Shown piece after piece: positions 19,774 through 29,317 of a stretch of 36,316 bases of DNA. A model generated the notes under the pieces. The model was given only the letters and a program-made list of their open reading frames with translations, was not told the DNA's origin and made no database searches. Source of the DNA: an uncultured Bacilli bacterium. Its GTDB lineage: Bacteria > Bacillota_I > Bacilli_A > RF39 > UBA660. The first letter of the stretch is position 1, and each line of letters begins with the position of its first letter. The stretch covers positions 1-36,316 of the forward strand of contig CANRDZ010000004.1 in the NCBI GenBank assembly GCA_947629465.1. Direction: 5' to 3'. The translations under genes were made by a program, and so were the position numbers.

Positions 19774-21165
19774 ATGTATGATGTAATTATTATTGGGGCT
19801 GGACCGGCCGGTTTGTTTGCGGCTTATGAATTAATAGAAAATAACCCTAATTTAAAAATATTATTACTTGATAAAGGAAAATTTGCTCATCATCGAATAT
19901 GCCCTATGAAAACTACTAATGTTTGTCAAAATTGTAACCCATGTAATATTTTATCAGGATTTGGAGGAGCAGGAACATTTTCCGATGGAAAACTTAATTT
20001 TATTCCTCGTTTAGGTAAAACAGATTTATATAAATATATGAGTATTAGTGAAGCTGATAAGATAATAGATGATACAGAAAGAATTTTTAATAAATTTGGA
20101 ATGGATAGCGATGTTTATCCAACAAATATGGAAGAAGCTCTAAAATTAAAAGAAAAAATTGCTAAAGAAGGAGCTAATCTTTTAATAATTAAACAAAAAC
20201 ATTTAGGTAGTGATAAATTGCCAAAGTATATTGAAAATTTTACTAATTATTTGAAAGATAAAAATATTGATATTTTGGAAAATGCTTTTGTTACTGATAT
20301 TAATTTTGGAAAAACATATACAATAACTTATACTTGCCATAATAAAGAAGAAAAAATTACATCTAAATATGTAATTGTTGCACCGGGAAGAACGGGAGCA
20401 AAATGGGTTCAAGAAATTGCTCAAAAATATGATATTCCTTATGTCTCTCAAAGTATAGAAGTAGGAGTTAGAGTTGAAGTAAGAAAAGAAATATTAAAAG
20501 AACTTTGCTCTATTATTTATGATCCTACAATTTTTATAAGAACAAAAACTTATAACGATCAAATAAGAACTTTCTGTACAAATCCTGAAGGATTTGTTGC
20601 TAAAGAAAATTATTATGGTTATATATGTGTTAATGGACATGCTTTAAAAGATACTAAATCAAATAATTCTAATTTTGCTTTTATTTCCAAAGTAAATCTT
20701 ACCCACCCTTCAACTAATACAAGAGAATATGGAGAGTCTATTGCAAAAATTGCTAATACTTTAGGAAATGGAAAGCCAATTGTTCAATCATTAAGAGACT
20801 TAAAAATGGGAAGACGTAGTACCATAGAGAGAATTAATAAAGGATTTATTGAACCAACATTAAAAGATGTAGTAGCGGGTGATCTTGCTTTAGTATTACC
20901 ACATCGTATAATTATTAATATTTTAGAAGGATTAGAAATTTTAGATAAAATTATTCCAGGTGTTAATAATGGAGAAACTTTATTATATGGACCAGAAATA
21001 AAATTTTTTAGTAATGAAATAACAACTGATAATAATATGAAAATTGAAAAATATAATGTTTATTTTGTTGGTGATGGATCTGGAAAAGCAGGTAATATCG
21101 TAGCTGCTGCTGCAACAGGTTTAATTGCTGCTAGAGATATTTTAAATAAAGAAAACAAAGCTTAA
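19774..21165 (+). CDS. FAD-dependent oxidoreductase/dehydrogenase
   Basis: MYDVIIIGAGPAGLFAAYELIE, GFGGAGTFSDGKLN, C-terminal VYFVGDGSGKAGNIVAAAATGLIAA; RBS TAGGAGTGG before ATG 19774. Confidence 0.88.
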   Translation: MYDVIIIGAGPAGLFAAYELIENNPNLKILLLDKGKFAHHRICPMKTTNVCQNCNPCNILSGFGGAGTFSDGKLNFIPRLGKTDLYKYMSISEADKIIDDTERIFNKFGMDSDVYPTNMEEALKLKEKIAKEGANLLIIKQKHLGSDKLPKYIENFTNYLKDKNIDILENAFVTDINFGKTYTITYTCHNKEEKITSKYVIVAPGRTGAKWVQEIAQKYDIPYVSQSIEVGVRVEVRKEILKELCSIIYDPTIFIRTKTYNDQIRTFCTNPEGFVAKENYYGYICVNGHALKDTKSNNSNFAFISKVNLTHPSTNTREYGESIAKIANTLGNGKPIVQSLRDLKMGRRSTIERINKGFIEPTLKDVVAGDLALVLPHRIIINILEGLEILDKIIPGVNNGETLLYGPEIKFFSNEITTDNNMKIEKYNVYFVGDGSGKAGNIVAAAATGLIAARDILNKENKA

Positions 21166-21194
21166 AAATTTTTATAAAAAATTAATAAAAATTG

Positions 21195-21223
21195 TTGACA
21201 AACATCTTAAAATCGATTAGGAT
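21195..21223 (+). promoter_or_regulatory. sigma-A type promoter for the putative small RNA
   Basis: TTGACA (21195-21200), 17-bp spacer, TAGGAT (21218-21223). Confidence 0.7.
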
Positions 21224-21229
21224 AGTAAT

Positions 21230-21336
21230 CACCAATTCGGAGAAATCTTGAATTGGTGCTAGTATCACACTAGTCAACCCCTTTTTATTCTTTGAGATCG
21301 TATGGTAAGAATATGCCTGCGATCTCGTTTTTATTT
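21230..21336 (+). ncRNA. unidentified structured small RNA (~105 nt)
   Basis: Promoter just upstream; hairpin CACCAATTC-ggagaaatctt-GAATTGGTG; hairpin CTAGT-atcac-ACTAG; terminator hairpin GAGATCG...CGATCTCGTTTTTATTTG. No plus-strand ORF follows. Confidence 0.6.
21294..21336 (+). terminator. intrinsic terminator of the putative small RNA
   Basis: GAGATCG (21294-21300) pairs with CGATCTC (21320-21326), followed by GTTTTTATTTGTTTTT on the plus strand. Confidence 0.7.
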
Positions 21337-21867
21337 GTTTTTATATTTTTTAGCAATTTCCTTCATTGTTAAATTACTTTTAATACTTGTTTTAAATTGC
21401 GAAATTTTAATATAATTTGCATATTTATCATTTTCTTTAATGAGTAAAAAATTATTATCTTTAAAATTAATTAATGACCAACTTCCTTTTAGCCTTTTAC
21501 CATATACGGTTATTTTTAAAACATTTTTATCATAATAATTAATTTTATAATATCCTTTATCCCAAAGCATAACTGTTCCACCACCGTATTCGCCTTTTGG
21601 GATAATTCCTTCATAATTACGATATGATAGGGGATGATCTTCTACCATTACAGCAAGTCTTTTATCTTTTGGATTATAAGATGGTCCTTTTGGAATAGCA
21701 AAACTTTTTAATACACCATCCATTTCTAAACGAAAATCATAGTGATCATGACTTGCTAAATGATGCTGAACACAAAATTTTAATCTATGACTAGATGTTT
21801 CTTTTTTTCCTTTAGGTTCTTTAGTTTTTTTAAAGTTCCTTTTTTCATTATATTTTTTTAAACTCAT
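21331..21867 (-). CDS. freestanding LigD-type 3'-phosphoesterase domain protein
   Basis: RLKFCVQHHLASHDHYDFRLEMDGVLKSFAIPKGPSYNPKDKRLAVMVEDHPLSYRNYEGIIPKGEYGGGTVMLWDKG matches the DNA ligase D phosphoesterase domain; RBS GGTGAT before ATG 21867. Confidence 0.9.
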   Translation of the reverse strand: MSLKKYNEKRNFKKTKEPKGKKETSSHRLKFCVQHHLASHDHYDFRLEMDGVLKSFAIPKGPSYNPKDKRLAVMVEDHPLSYRNYEGIIPKGEYGGGTVMLWDKGYYKINYYDKNVLKITVYGKRLKGSWSLINFKDNNFLLIKENDKYANYIKISQFKTSIKSNLTMKEIAKKYKNK

Positions 21868-21927
21868 GTCTATCACCTAATAAATAGTGTGGATAATTAG
21901 AATAAATTTATTTAAAAATATTTATAA

Positions 21928-21955
21928 TAAAAGAAGAAGTTTTTCTTCTTCTATT
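21928..21955 (-). terminator. intrinsic terminator after XRE regulator gene
   Basis: Minus strand AGAAGAAG-aaaa-CTTCTTCTTTTATT. Confidence 0.6.
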
Positions 21956-22619
21956 TTGACTCATATAATTTATAAGCATAATATAAACCAATTAAAGAAC
22001 TAATAACAAATATTAATAAATCATAATTATAGAATGTTTCATTTTGGATAAAAGTTGATATAAAGTCAATAATAAATATTATTAGAACTATAACATTTAA
22101 AATAATTAATAATATTTTATAGCCTTTTTTATAAAAGATATAATTTAAAAATAATAAGATACTATAAATAATGTATTCATAAGCCATAATTTTAAGTACA
22201 AACCAAGCGTTATTAATCATGGTAAATATTTGCTTAAATTCTTCATTAGTAAATTCTAAATTCGCATATATATTTGCTCCGATGGAGTTAATAGAAATAT
22301 AACCTGCCCATAAAAAGAAAATTAATGGAATTATAAAAACAATAGCTACTAAAATATAATTAAAAAGGTTATGTTTAAATTCTATCTTTTTATATTCTTT
22401 ATGAACTTCTTTTTTATTTTTATCATTTAGGCCAATTATTTTATCAACACTAGTATTTAAAGCTTCTGATAATGCTATTAATTTTTCTATGCTTGGAAGC
22501 TTTTTATTTTTTTCATAACTACTAATCATCTGTGGTGATACTTCTATTGCATTAGCAAGTTCTTCTTGCGTTAAATTTTTCTTTTTTCTTAAATTTAAAA
22601 TATTTTCTCCTATTGACAT
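21951..22619 (-). CDS. XRE-family transcriptional regulator fused to a multi-helix membrane domain
   Basis: N-terminal HTH: IGENILNLRKKKNLTQEELANAIEVSPQMISSYEKNKKLPSIEKLIALSEALNTSVDKIIGL; C-terminal hydrophobic helices. Confidence 0.9.
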   Translation of the reverse strand: MSIGENILNLRKKKNLTQEELANAIEVSPQMISSYEKNKKLPSIEKLIALSEALNTSVDKIIGLNDKNKKEVHKEYKKIEFKHNLFNYILVAIVFIIPLIFFLWAGYISINSIGANIYANLEFTNEEFKQIFTMINNAWFVLKIMAYEYIIYSILLFLNYIFYKKGYKILLIILNVIVLIIFIIDFISTFIQNETFYNYDLLIFVISSLIGLYYAYKLYESK

Positions 22620-22646
22620 TATTCAACTCCTTTATTCTAAAATAAA

Positions 22647-25600
22647 TTATAATGTTAAATTTTTATAATAATTATATCGCTTTATAGCATAATCTTTTTG
22701 AGAATTTAATAATTCTTCAGCATATTTTGGATTTTTAATTTTTAATGCTTTAAATCTAACTTCATTATTTAAAAATTCTTCATATTTAGAAAAATCTGGT
22801 TCTTTACTATCTAAATATAATTTTTCTTCATTTGGATTGTAACGCATTAATAATTGATAACCAGAAGATACTGCTAATTTTTCTTCGTCAATCATACATG
22901 ACATTCCATTTTTTATACCGTGTTCTACACATGGAGAATAGGCAATAATTAAAGCAGGACCATTATGTTCCATTGCTTCTTTAAATACTTTTATTGTATG
23001 TAATACATTACTTCCTAAACATATACTTGCAACATAACAATTTGGATAACTCATTGCTATTCTAAACAAATCTTTTTTATGCGTTTTCTTTCCTAAATCA
23101 GCAAATTCAGCTACACTACCAAGCGTTGTTGATTTACTTGCTTGTCCTCCAGTATTAGAATAAACTTCAGTATCTAAAACTAAACACTTAATATTTTCAT
23201 TTTGACTTAACATATGATCAAGGCCACCAAAACCAATATCATAAGCCCATCCATCACCACCAATGGCAAAGACAACTCTACTTGGAATATAGTTTATTAT
23301 TTCTTTTAATTCTTGAGGTATTTTTTTATTTAAAAGATTTTCTTTAACCTCTTTAGTAATTTTAGAATCTTCCATATTATTTAACCATTTATTAAATATT
23401 TCTTTTAGATCATTTGAAACATTATCTAAATTTTCTAACATTATTTTTTTTATTTGATTTCGTTTGTTTTGATATGATAAATGCATACCTAAAGCAAATT
23501 CGGCATTATCTTCAAATAAAGAATTAGCCCAGGGTATACTGTATGGTGTTGACGGTGCGCTTCCACCATAAATAGATGAACATCCTGTAGCATTAGCAAT
23601 TACTAGTTCATCGCCAAAAAGTTGGGTTAATAATTTTATATAAGGTGTTTCCCCACAACCAGCACATGCTCCATGAAATTTGAATTTACTTTCTTTTAAA
23701 CTTGCACCCTTCATATTAAATTTATCCATTATATCTGGGTTTATATAAGTATCAAAATACTTTTCAACTAATTTTCTATTTTCTTCAGTACCTTTACCAA
23801 AAGCTAAAGCTTTAGTAGGACAATTTTTGATACATAAACCACAGCCTGTACAATCTTTTTCACTTATAGCAAGAGCATAATTATATTTTTCATCACCAAT
23901 TAATTTTTTTCCTGTATCTTCTTTAAGAACTAATGGCCTAATTACACCATGAGGACAAACAATATTACATAAACCACATTCTATACATTTTTGTTTATCC
24001 CAAATTGGTACTTCATATGCAGTATTTCTTTTTTCAAATTTTGATAAATCGCTAGGAAAAGCACCATTTCGAAAAGGCATTAATTCACTTACTTTTAAAG
24101 TATTACCCATTCTGGCATTTATTTTATCAAAAATATTTAAAGCTTTGGTTTCATCTGTTTTATTAATTGTAATAGTATCTAATTTTTTTAATTCCCCTAA
24201 AGAATTATTTAAAGCATTTAAATTATTATTAATTATATCTTCTCCTTTAGTTTTAAAAGATTTTTTTATTAGTTCACACACATTTTCATAACCATTTTTA
24301 ATATTCAATAACTTTAAAATTATAACTTCCATTATTTTATTTATTTTTCCGTTAATATGGTTATTTATTGCTATAATTGAAGCATCTATATAATAAACGT
24401 CAATGTGTTTTTCTTTAATAATTTTTTTTACTTTATTAGGTAGAAATTCATTTAAATCAGTCCCTTTTTTACTTGTATTAATTAATAATATACCGTTTTC
24501 TTTTATATTATCAAGAATATTAAATTTATGAAAATATTCTTCTTTAGTAACTACTACTACTTCAGGCATTTCAACATAATAAGGAGCATTAATCGGTTTA
24601 TTACTCCATCTTAAGTTTGATACTGTTACTCCACCACTTTTTTTAGAATCATATTCAAAATATCCTTCTACATAATAATTATCATTACTAATAATTTTTA
24701 AGATTTCTTTACTTGCACTTACCATTCCATCTGATCCAAAACCAAATATTTTTATTTCTCTTGCAGGTAAATTAAGATAATATTCATATTCTTTTAAAGA
24801 TAGATTAGTTACATCATCATATATGCCAATCGTAAAATTATTTTGAGGTTTTTCTTCTAACATTTTAAAAACACTGTAAATATGTTTTGGCGTTGTATTT
24901 TTACTGGCTAACCCATATCTTCCTCCAACTATATTAATATTTTTATTTTTAAGAGCACTAACTACATCTAAATAAAGAGGTTCACCAATACTACCAGATT
25001 CTTTACATCTATCTAATACAGCTATAATTTTTACACTTTCAGGTAATACAGCTAGCAAATATTTACTACTAAATGGACGATATAAATGAACAGTTAAACA
25101 TCCAACTTTGCTTCCTTTTTTATTTAAATCATCTACAACTAATTTAATAGTATCAGTTACACTACCCATAGCTATAATAACATTTGTTGCTTGCAAATCT
25201 CCGTAATATTCAAAAGGCTTGTAAGAAGTATTCATTATTTTATTTATTTTTTCCATATAATAATTAACAATATCAGGAATTTTTAAATAAAGTTCATTTC
25301 GAGCTTCAACTGATTGAAAATAAATATCTTCATTTTCAGCTAAACCATATTGTTTATTGGCTGATAAATTTAAACTACGGTTTTTAAATTCATTTATACT
25401 TTCATATGGAATTAAAGGAAGTAATTTTTGAAAATCTAATTCTTCTATAGTATTAAGTTCATGACTAGTTCTAAAACCATCAAAAAAATGAATAAAAGGT
25501 AAACTACCTTTAATGGCTGATAAATGGGCAACTGCTGCTAAATTTTGAGCATCAAATACATTAGAAGATGCTAAAATGCAAAAACCTGTACCTCTTATAG

Positions 25601-25985
25601 CATTTATATCTGAATGATCTCCAAATATAGATAAAGCATGAGTAGCTACAGTTCGACTTGCAACATGAATTACTCCTGGTAAACATTCGCCAGCCATTTT
25701 ATACATATTAGGAATCATTAGTAATAATCCTTGACTAGCTGTAAATGTAGAAGCTAAAGATCCTGTAAGTAATGCACCATGCATAGCGCCGGCAGCTCCA
25801 GCTTCACTCTCCATTTCAATAACTTTAGGAACACTATTATATAAATTTTTTAAATTACTATGCGTTAGTAAATCAATATTTGATGCCATTGGACTAGATG
25901 GTGTAATTGGATAGATACTACATATTTCACTAAATAAATAAGCTATTTTACTACATGCTGTATTTCCATCAACTGTTATTTTCAT
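22647..25985 (-). CDS. nifJ: pyruvate:ferredoxin (flavodoxin) oxidoreductase
   Basis: 1112 aa; YPITPSSPMA, ferredoxin motifs CIECGLCNIVCPHG and CTGCGLCIKNCPTKA, CAGCGETPYIKLLTQLFGDELVIANATGCSSIYGG. Confidence 0.97.
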   Translation of the reverse strand: MKITVDGNTACSKIAYLFSEICSIYPITPSSPMASNIDLLTHSNLKNLYNSVPKVIEMESEAGAAGAMHGALLTGSLASTFTASQGLLLMIPNMYKMAGECLPGVIHVASRTVATHALSIFGDHSDINAIRGTGFCILASSNVFDAQNLAAVAHLSAIKGSLPFIHFFDGFRTSHELNTIEELDFQKLLPLIPYESINEFKNRSLNLSANKQYGLAENEDIYFQSVEARNELYLKIPDIVNYYMEKINKIMNTSYKPFEYYGDLQATNVIIAMGSVTDTIKLVVDDLNKKGSKVGCLTVHLYRPFSSKYLLAVLPESVKIIAVLDRCKESGSIGEPLYLDVVSALKNKNINIVGGRYGLASKNTTPKHIYSVFKMLEEKPQNNFTIGIYDDVTNLSLKEYEYYLNLPAREIKIFGFGSDGMVSASKEILKIISNDNYYVEGYFEYDSKKSGGVTVSNLRWSNKPINAPYYVEMPEVVVVTKEEYFHKFNILDNIKENGILLINTSKKGTDLNEFLPNKVKKIIKEKHIDVYYIDASIIAINNHINGKINKIMEVIILKLLNIKNGYENVCELIKKSFKTKGEDIINNNLNALNNSLGELKKLDTITINKTDETKALNIFDKINARMGNTLKVSELMPFRNGAFPSDLSKFEKRNTAYEVPIWDKQKCIECGLCNIVCPHGVIRPLVLKEDTGKKLIGDEKYNYALAISEKDCTGCGLCIKNCPTKALAFGKGTEENRKLVEKYFDTYINPDIMDKFNMKGASLKESKFKFHGACAGCGETPYIKLLTQLFGDELVIANATGCSSIYGGSAPSTPYSIPWANSLFEDNAEFALGMHLSYQNKRNQIKKIMLENLDNVSNDLKEIFNKWLNNMEDSKITKEVKENLLNKKIPQELKEIINYIPSRVVFAIGGDGWAYDIGFGGLDHMLSQNENIKCLVLDTEVYSNTGGQASKSTTLGSVAEFADLGKKTHKKDLFRIAMSYPNCYVASICLGSNVLHTIKVFKEAMEHNGPALIIAYSPCVEHGIKNGMSCMIDEEKLAVSSGYQLLMRYNPNEEKLYLDSKEPDFSKYEEFLNNEVRFKALKIKNPKYAEELLNSQKDYAIKRYNYYKNLTL

Positions 25986-26021
25986 TTATTATCACCTAAT
26001 TAAAATTATAAAATAAAAACA

Positions 26022-26077
26022 AATAAAAAGAAAGATAATGTATAATTTTTTATCATTCCTATTTATACATTATCTTT
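26022..26077 (-). terminator. intrinsic terminator of eno with 15-bp perfect stem
   Basis: AAAGATAATGTATAA (26031-26045) and TTATACATTATCTTT (26063-26077) are exact inverted repeats; T-rich tract follows on the minus strand. Confidence 0.75.
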
Positions 26078-27305
26078 ATTTATTAAGTAATTCTTCTATT
26101 TTCATTAAACGATTGTATTTGCAAATACGTTCTCCTCGACAAACAGAACCTGTTTTAATAAATGGAATACCAAAACCAACAGCTAAATCAGCAATAAATG
26201 TATCTTCTGTTTCACCACTACGATGGCTAATTACAGTTTTATAGCCATTTTTCTTTGCCATCATAATTGTTTTAGTCATTTCGGATACAGTACCAATTTG
26301 ATTAGCTTTAATTAATATTGCATTGGCAGCATTTATTTTGATTCCAGCATCAAGCAAAGTAGGATTAGTACAAAAATGATCATCACCAACAATCATTATT
26401 TTATGACCTATTAACTTTGTTAATACAGCTAAACTTTCTAAATCATTTTCATAAAATGGATCTTCTATACTAATAATTGGATAATTTGTTACTAAATTCA
26501 TATAGTATTTTATTAATTCATTAGAATTATATTCAATACCATCAATCTTATATATATTTTTATTTTTATCATATGTTTCACTAGCTGCTACATCAATAGC
26601 TAGTAAAATATCTTTTCCAGGATGATAATTAGCTTCATTAATAGCATCCATTATTAAATCTAAAGCATCAGTTGTTTTAGATAAATTTGGAGCAAAGCCG
26701 CCTTCATCACCTACAGCAGTAGATAAATTTTTTCTTTTTAATATTTCTTTTAAAGTATGATAAATTTCACTTGCTGCTTCAATTCTTTTAGCTTCACCTT
26801 TCATTATGGGAACTATCATAAATTCTTGAACATCTAATTTATTATCAGCATGAACTCCCCCATTAATAATATTTACCATTGGTATTGGTAAACTTACTTT
26901 ACCAGATGTAATATATTCAAATAATTCTTTATTTTGAAGTTTTGCTAAACACTTTAATGTTGCTAAAGATACACCAAGCATTGCATTAGCTCCCAATTTA
27001 CTTTTATTAGGTGTTCCATCTAATTTAAGTAAAATTTTATCTATAGTAACTTGATCAATTTTTTGACCAATTAAAGCATTTCTAATAATTGTATTAACAT
27101 TTTCGCAAGCTTTTAATACTCCCTTACCTAAATATCTTCTTAAATCATTATCACGGAGTTCTAAAGCTTCTTTAGAACCAGTTGAAGCTCCACTAGGAAC
27201 TGAAGCAACTGCCTTTATATTATTTGCTAAAACCATTTCTACTTCAATGGTAGGATTTCCTCTACTATCAAGGATTTCTCTTGCATGGATATCTTTTATG
27301 TTCAT
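26076..27305 (-). CDS. eno: enolase
   Basis: AREILDSRGNPTIEVE, VPSGASTGSKEALELRD, GDEGGFAPN, SIEDPF, LIKANQIGTVSE, SHRSGETEDTFIADLAV. Confidence 0.98.
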   Translation of the reverse strand: MNIKDIHAREILDSRGNPTIEVEMVLANNIKAVASVPSGASTGSKEALELRDNDLRRYLGKGVLKACENVNTIIRNALIGQKIDQVTIDKILLKLDGTPNKSKLGANAMLGVSLATLKCLAKLQNKELFEYITSGKVSLPIPMVNIINGGVHADNKLDVQEFMIVPIMKGEAKRIEAASEIYHTLKEILKRKNLSTAVGDEGGFAPNLSKTTDALDLIMDAINEANYHPGKDILLAIDVAASETYDKNKNIYKIDGIEYNSNELIKYYMNLVTNYPIISIEDPFYENDLESLAVLTKLIGHKIMIVGDDHFCTNPTLLDAGIKINAANAILIKANQIGTVSEMTKTIMMAKKNGYKTVISHRSGETEDTFIADLAVGFGIPFIKTGSVCRGERICKYNRLMKIEELLNK

Positions 27306-27398
27306 ATTACAACACTCATTTCTACTACTATTTTTAGTATAACCAAACTATATATTTTTAACAATAAGTAAAAAGAAGTTTTACATCATTATTTTACT

Positions 27399-27950
27399 TT
27401 AAGCTATGAAAAATTCACTACGATGACGAAGTAAAATTGTATTAATAATATTAATAATACCATATCCCATTAAGCATATACCTGTTGCTTCAATAATACC
27501 ACTATCATGAACAAAGAAAGCTGTAACCCCTAAAGCTATAAATAAAATACCTACTACTAAAACAAACAACCAACTAGATTCTTGAAACTTCTTTAATAAA
27601 AGAGCATAATTCCCTTTTTGAATACCACTAACAATATAATAAATTCCTAAAATAATAGTTAATATTTTATTAGAAAACATTGCTATAATTCCAATAATAA
27701 TTAAAAGGATGCCATAAATTAAATTGTAATTAAATAATTCTATACCGTTTCTTTTAATAAAAGAAATTATTGATACTATTCCATTTGTAATTAAGATTAA
27801 TCCGGTAAATATTGAAACTAAAGTATCACTTAAATCAGAATTTATAAAGAAAATTAATCCTATTAAAAATGATAATAAACCCATACATAAATTTATTATA
27901 GTTATTATATTAAATATTCCTTTTGCTTTTCCAAATACTTTTTCTATCAT
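27399..27950 (-). CDS. DUF308/HdeD-like membrane protein (second copy)
   Basis: Hydrophobic repeats similar in layout to the 18645-19271 product (VSIFTGLILITNGIVSIISF; LTIILGIYYIVSGIQK). Confidence 0.7.
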   Translation of the reverse strand: MIEKVFGKAKGIFNIITIINLCMGLLSFLIGLIFFINSDLSDTLVSIFTGLILITNGIVSIISFIKRNGIELFNYNLIYGILLIIIGIIAMFSNKILTIILGIYYIVSGIQKGNYALLLKKFQESSWLFVLVVGILFIALGVTAFFVHDSGIIEATGICLMGYGIINIINTILLRHRSEFFIA

Positions 27951-28040
27951 TTTACATCACCTATATATAATTGTATCAATTAATCCTTTTTTATTCAATA
28001 ATTTTATGTTATAATATGTTCCTTAAGAAGAGGTGATTTT

Positions 28041-29264
28041 ATGCATATTGAAAATCTTAATATTGAAGAATTTAATATTTTTCAAAAAAATCATCCTTTG
28101 TCAAATTACTATCAAACAGTAAATTACGGAATGTTAAAAGCTGAAAATGGATATGATTATGAAATAATTGGTTTAAAAGATGATTCTAATCAACTTTTAG
28201 CGGCTTCTTTAATATTACTAAAAAAAATAGGTACTCAAAGTTATTATGGTTATGCTCCCAGAGGTTTTTTAATTGATTATAATAATAATTTTTTATTGAA
28301 TACATTTATTGAAGAAATAAAAAATTATTATGCTGAAAAAAAAGTTGTTTTTATTAAAATAAATCCTAATATTCCTATTGGTATAGTAAATAATAAAACT
28401 TATGAAATAACTTATAATGAAAATTTAAAAATTAAAGATTATTTAATTCAAAATAATTTTAGAAAACTTGCTGATAATTTGTATTTTGAAGCTCAATTAC
28501 CACGTTTTAATGCTTTTATTAATTTAAAAAAATTTAATACTAACGATCTTAATAAAAATACTCGTAATAAAATTAGAAAAGGAATTAGAAAAGGTTTAGT
28601 TTTTGAACATGCTGAAAAAGAAAAAATACCTCTATTTTGTGAATTGCTTAATAACAAAAATTATTATTATCAAGATTATTACACAGTATTTGATAAAAAT
28701 AATGCAGTTGATTTATTTTTAGTATCAATTGATTATGATAAATTTTTACAAAATAGCCAATATATATATGATATAGAATCTAATAGAAATTCTTTTCTAA
28801 ACGAAAAATTAGTTCGATATAATACAGAAAAAAATATTAATGCTAAAATGGCTAGTGATAAAATTCTTTTAACTTATAAAAATGATATTTTAGAAGCATC
28901 TCAAGGAATAAATAATATTGAGAAAAAATATATAGCAGGAGCATTAGTAGTAAAACATAATAATACTGTTACAATAATTATGAATGCTTTTAATAAAGAA
29001 TATAAACGGTTTTCACCAAACTATTTCCTTTATTATAATATTATAAAATATTATCAAAATGATTTTGATTATGTAGACTTAAATGGAGTTGTTGGTGATT
29101 TTAAAAATAAAAATTTATATACAGGTTTAAATAGATTTAAAATTGGTTTCAACCCAATAATATTAGAATTTATAGGAGAATATGATTTGGTAATTAATCA
29201 AAAAATGTATGATATATTACTTCATAATGGTTTATTAAAAAAAGAATTTGATAAAAAAAGTTAA
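28041..29264 (+). CDS. FemAB/FemX-family peptidyltransferase (peptidoglycan bridge formation)
   Basis: NHPLSNYYQTVNYGMLKAENGYDYEIIGLKDD, SYYGYAPRGFLIDY, NLKKFNTNDLNKNTRNKIRKGIRKGL, DLNGVVGDFKNKNLYTGLNRFKIGFNP. Confidence 0.88.
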   Translation: MHIENLNIEEFNIFQKNHPLSNYYQTVNYGMLKAENGYDYEIIGLKDDSNQLLAASLILLKKIGTQSYYGYAPRGFLIDYNNNFLLNTFIEEIKNYYAEKKVVFIKINPNIPIGIVNNKTYEITYNENLKIKDYLIQNNFRKLADNLYFEAQLPRFNAFINLKKFNTNDLNKNTRNKIRKGIRKGLVFEHAEKEKIPLFCELLNNKNYYYQDYYTVFDKNNAVDLFLVSIDYDKFLQNSQYIYDIESNRNSFLNEKLVRYNTEKNINAKMASDKILLTYKNDILEASQGINNIEKKYIAGALVVKHNNTVTIIMNAFNKEYKRFSPNYFLYYNIIKYYQNDFDYVDLNGVVGDFKNKNLYTGLNRFKIGFNPIILEFIGEYDLVINQKMYDILLHNGLLKKEFDKKS

Positions 29265-29274
29265 AAATTTATTA

Positions 29275-29312
29275 AAAAAAATGGTTTCTATAATGTAGAA
29301 ATCATTTTTTAT
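29275..29312. terminator. bidirectional intrinsic terminator
   Basis: AAAAAATGGTTTCT-ataatgt-AGAAATCATTTTTT between convergent genes. Confidence 0.7.
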
Positions 29313-29317
29313 AGCTT

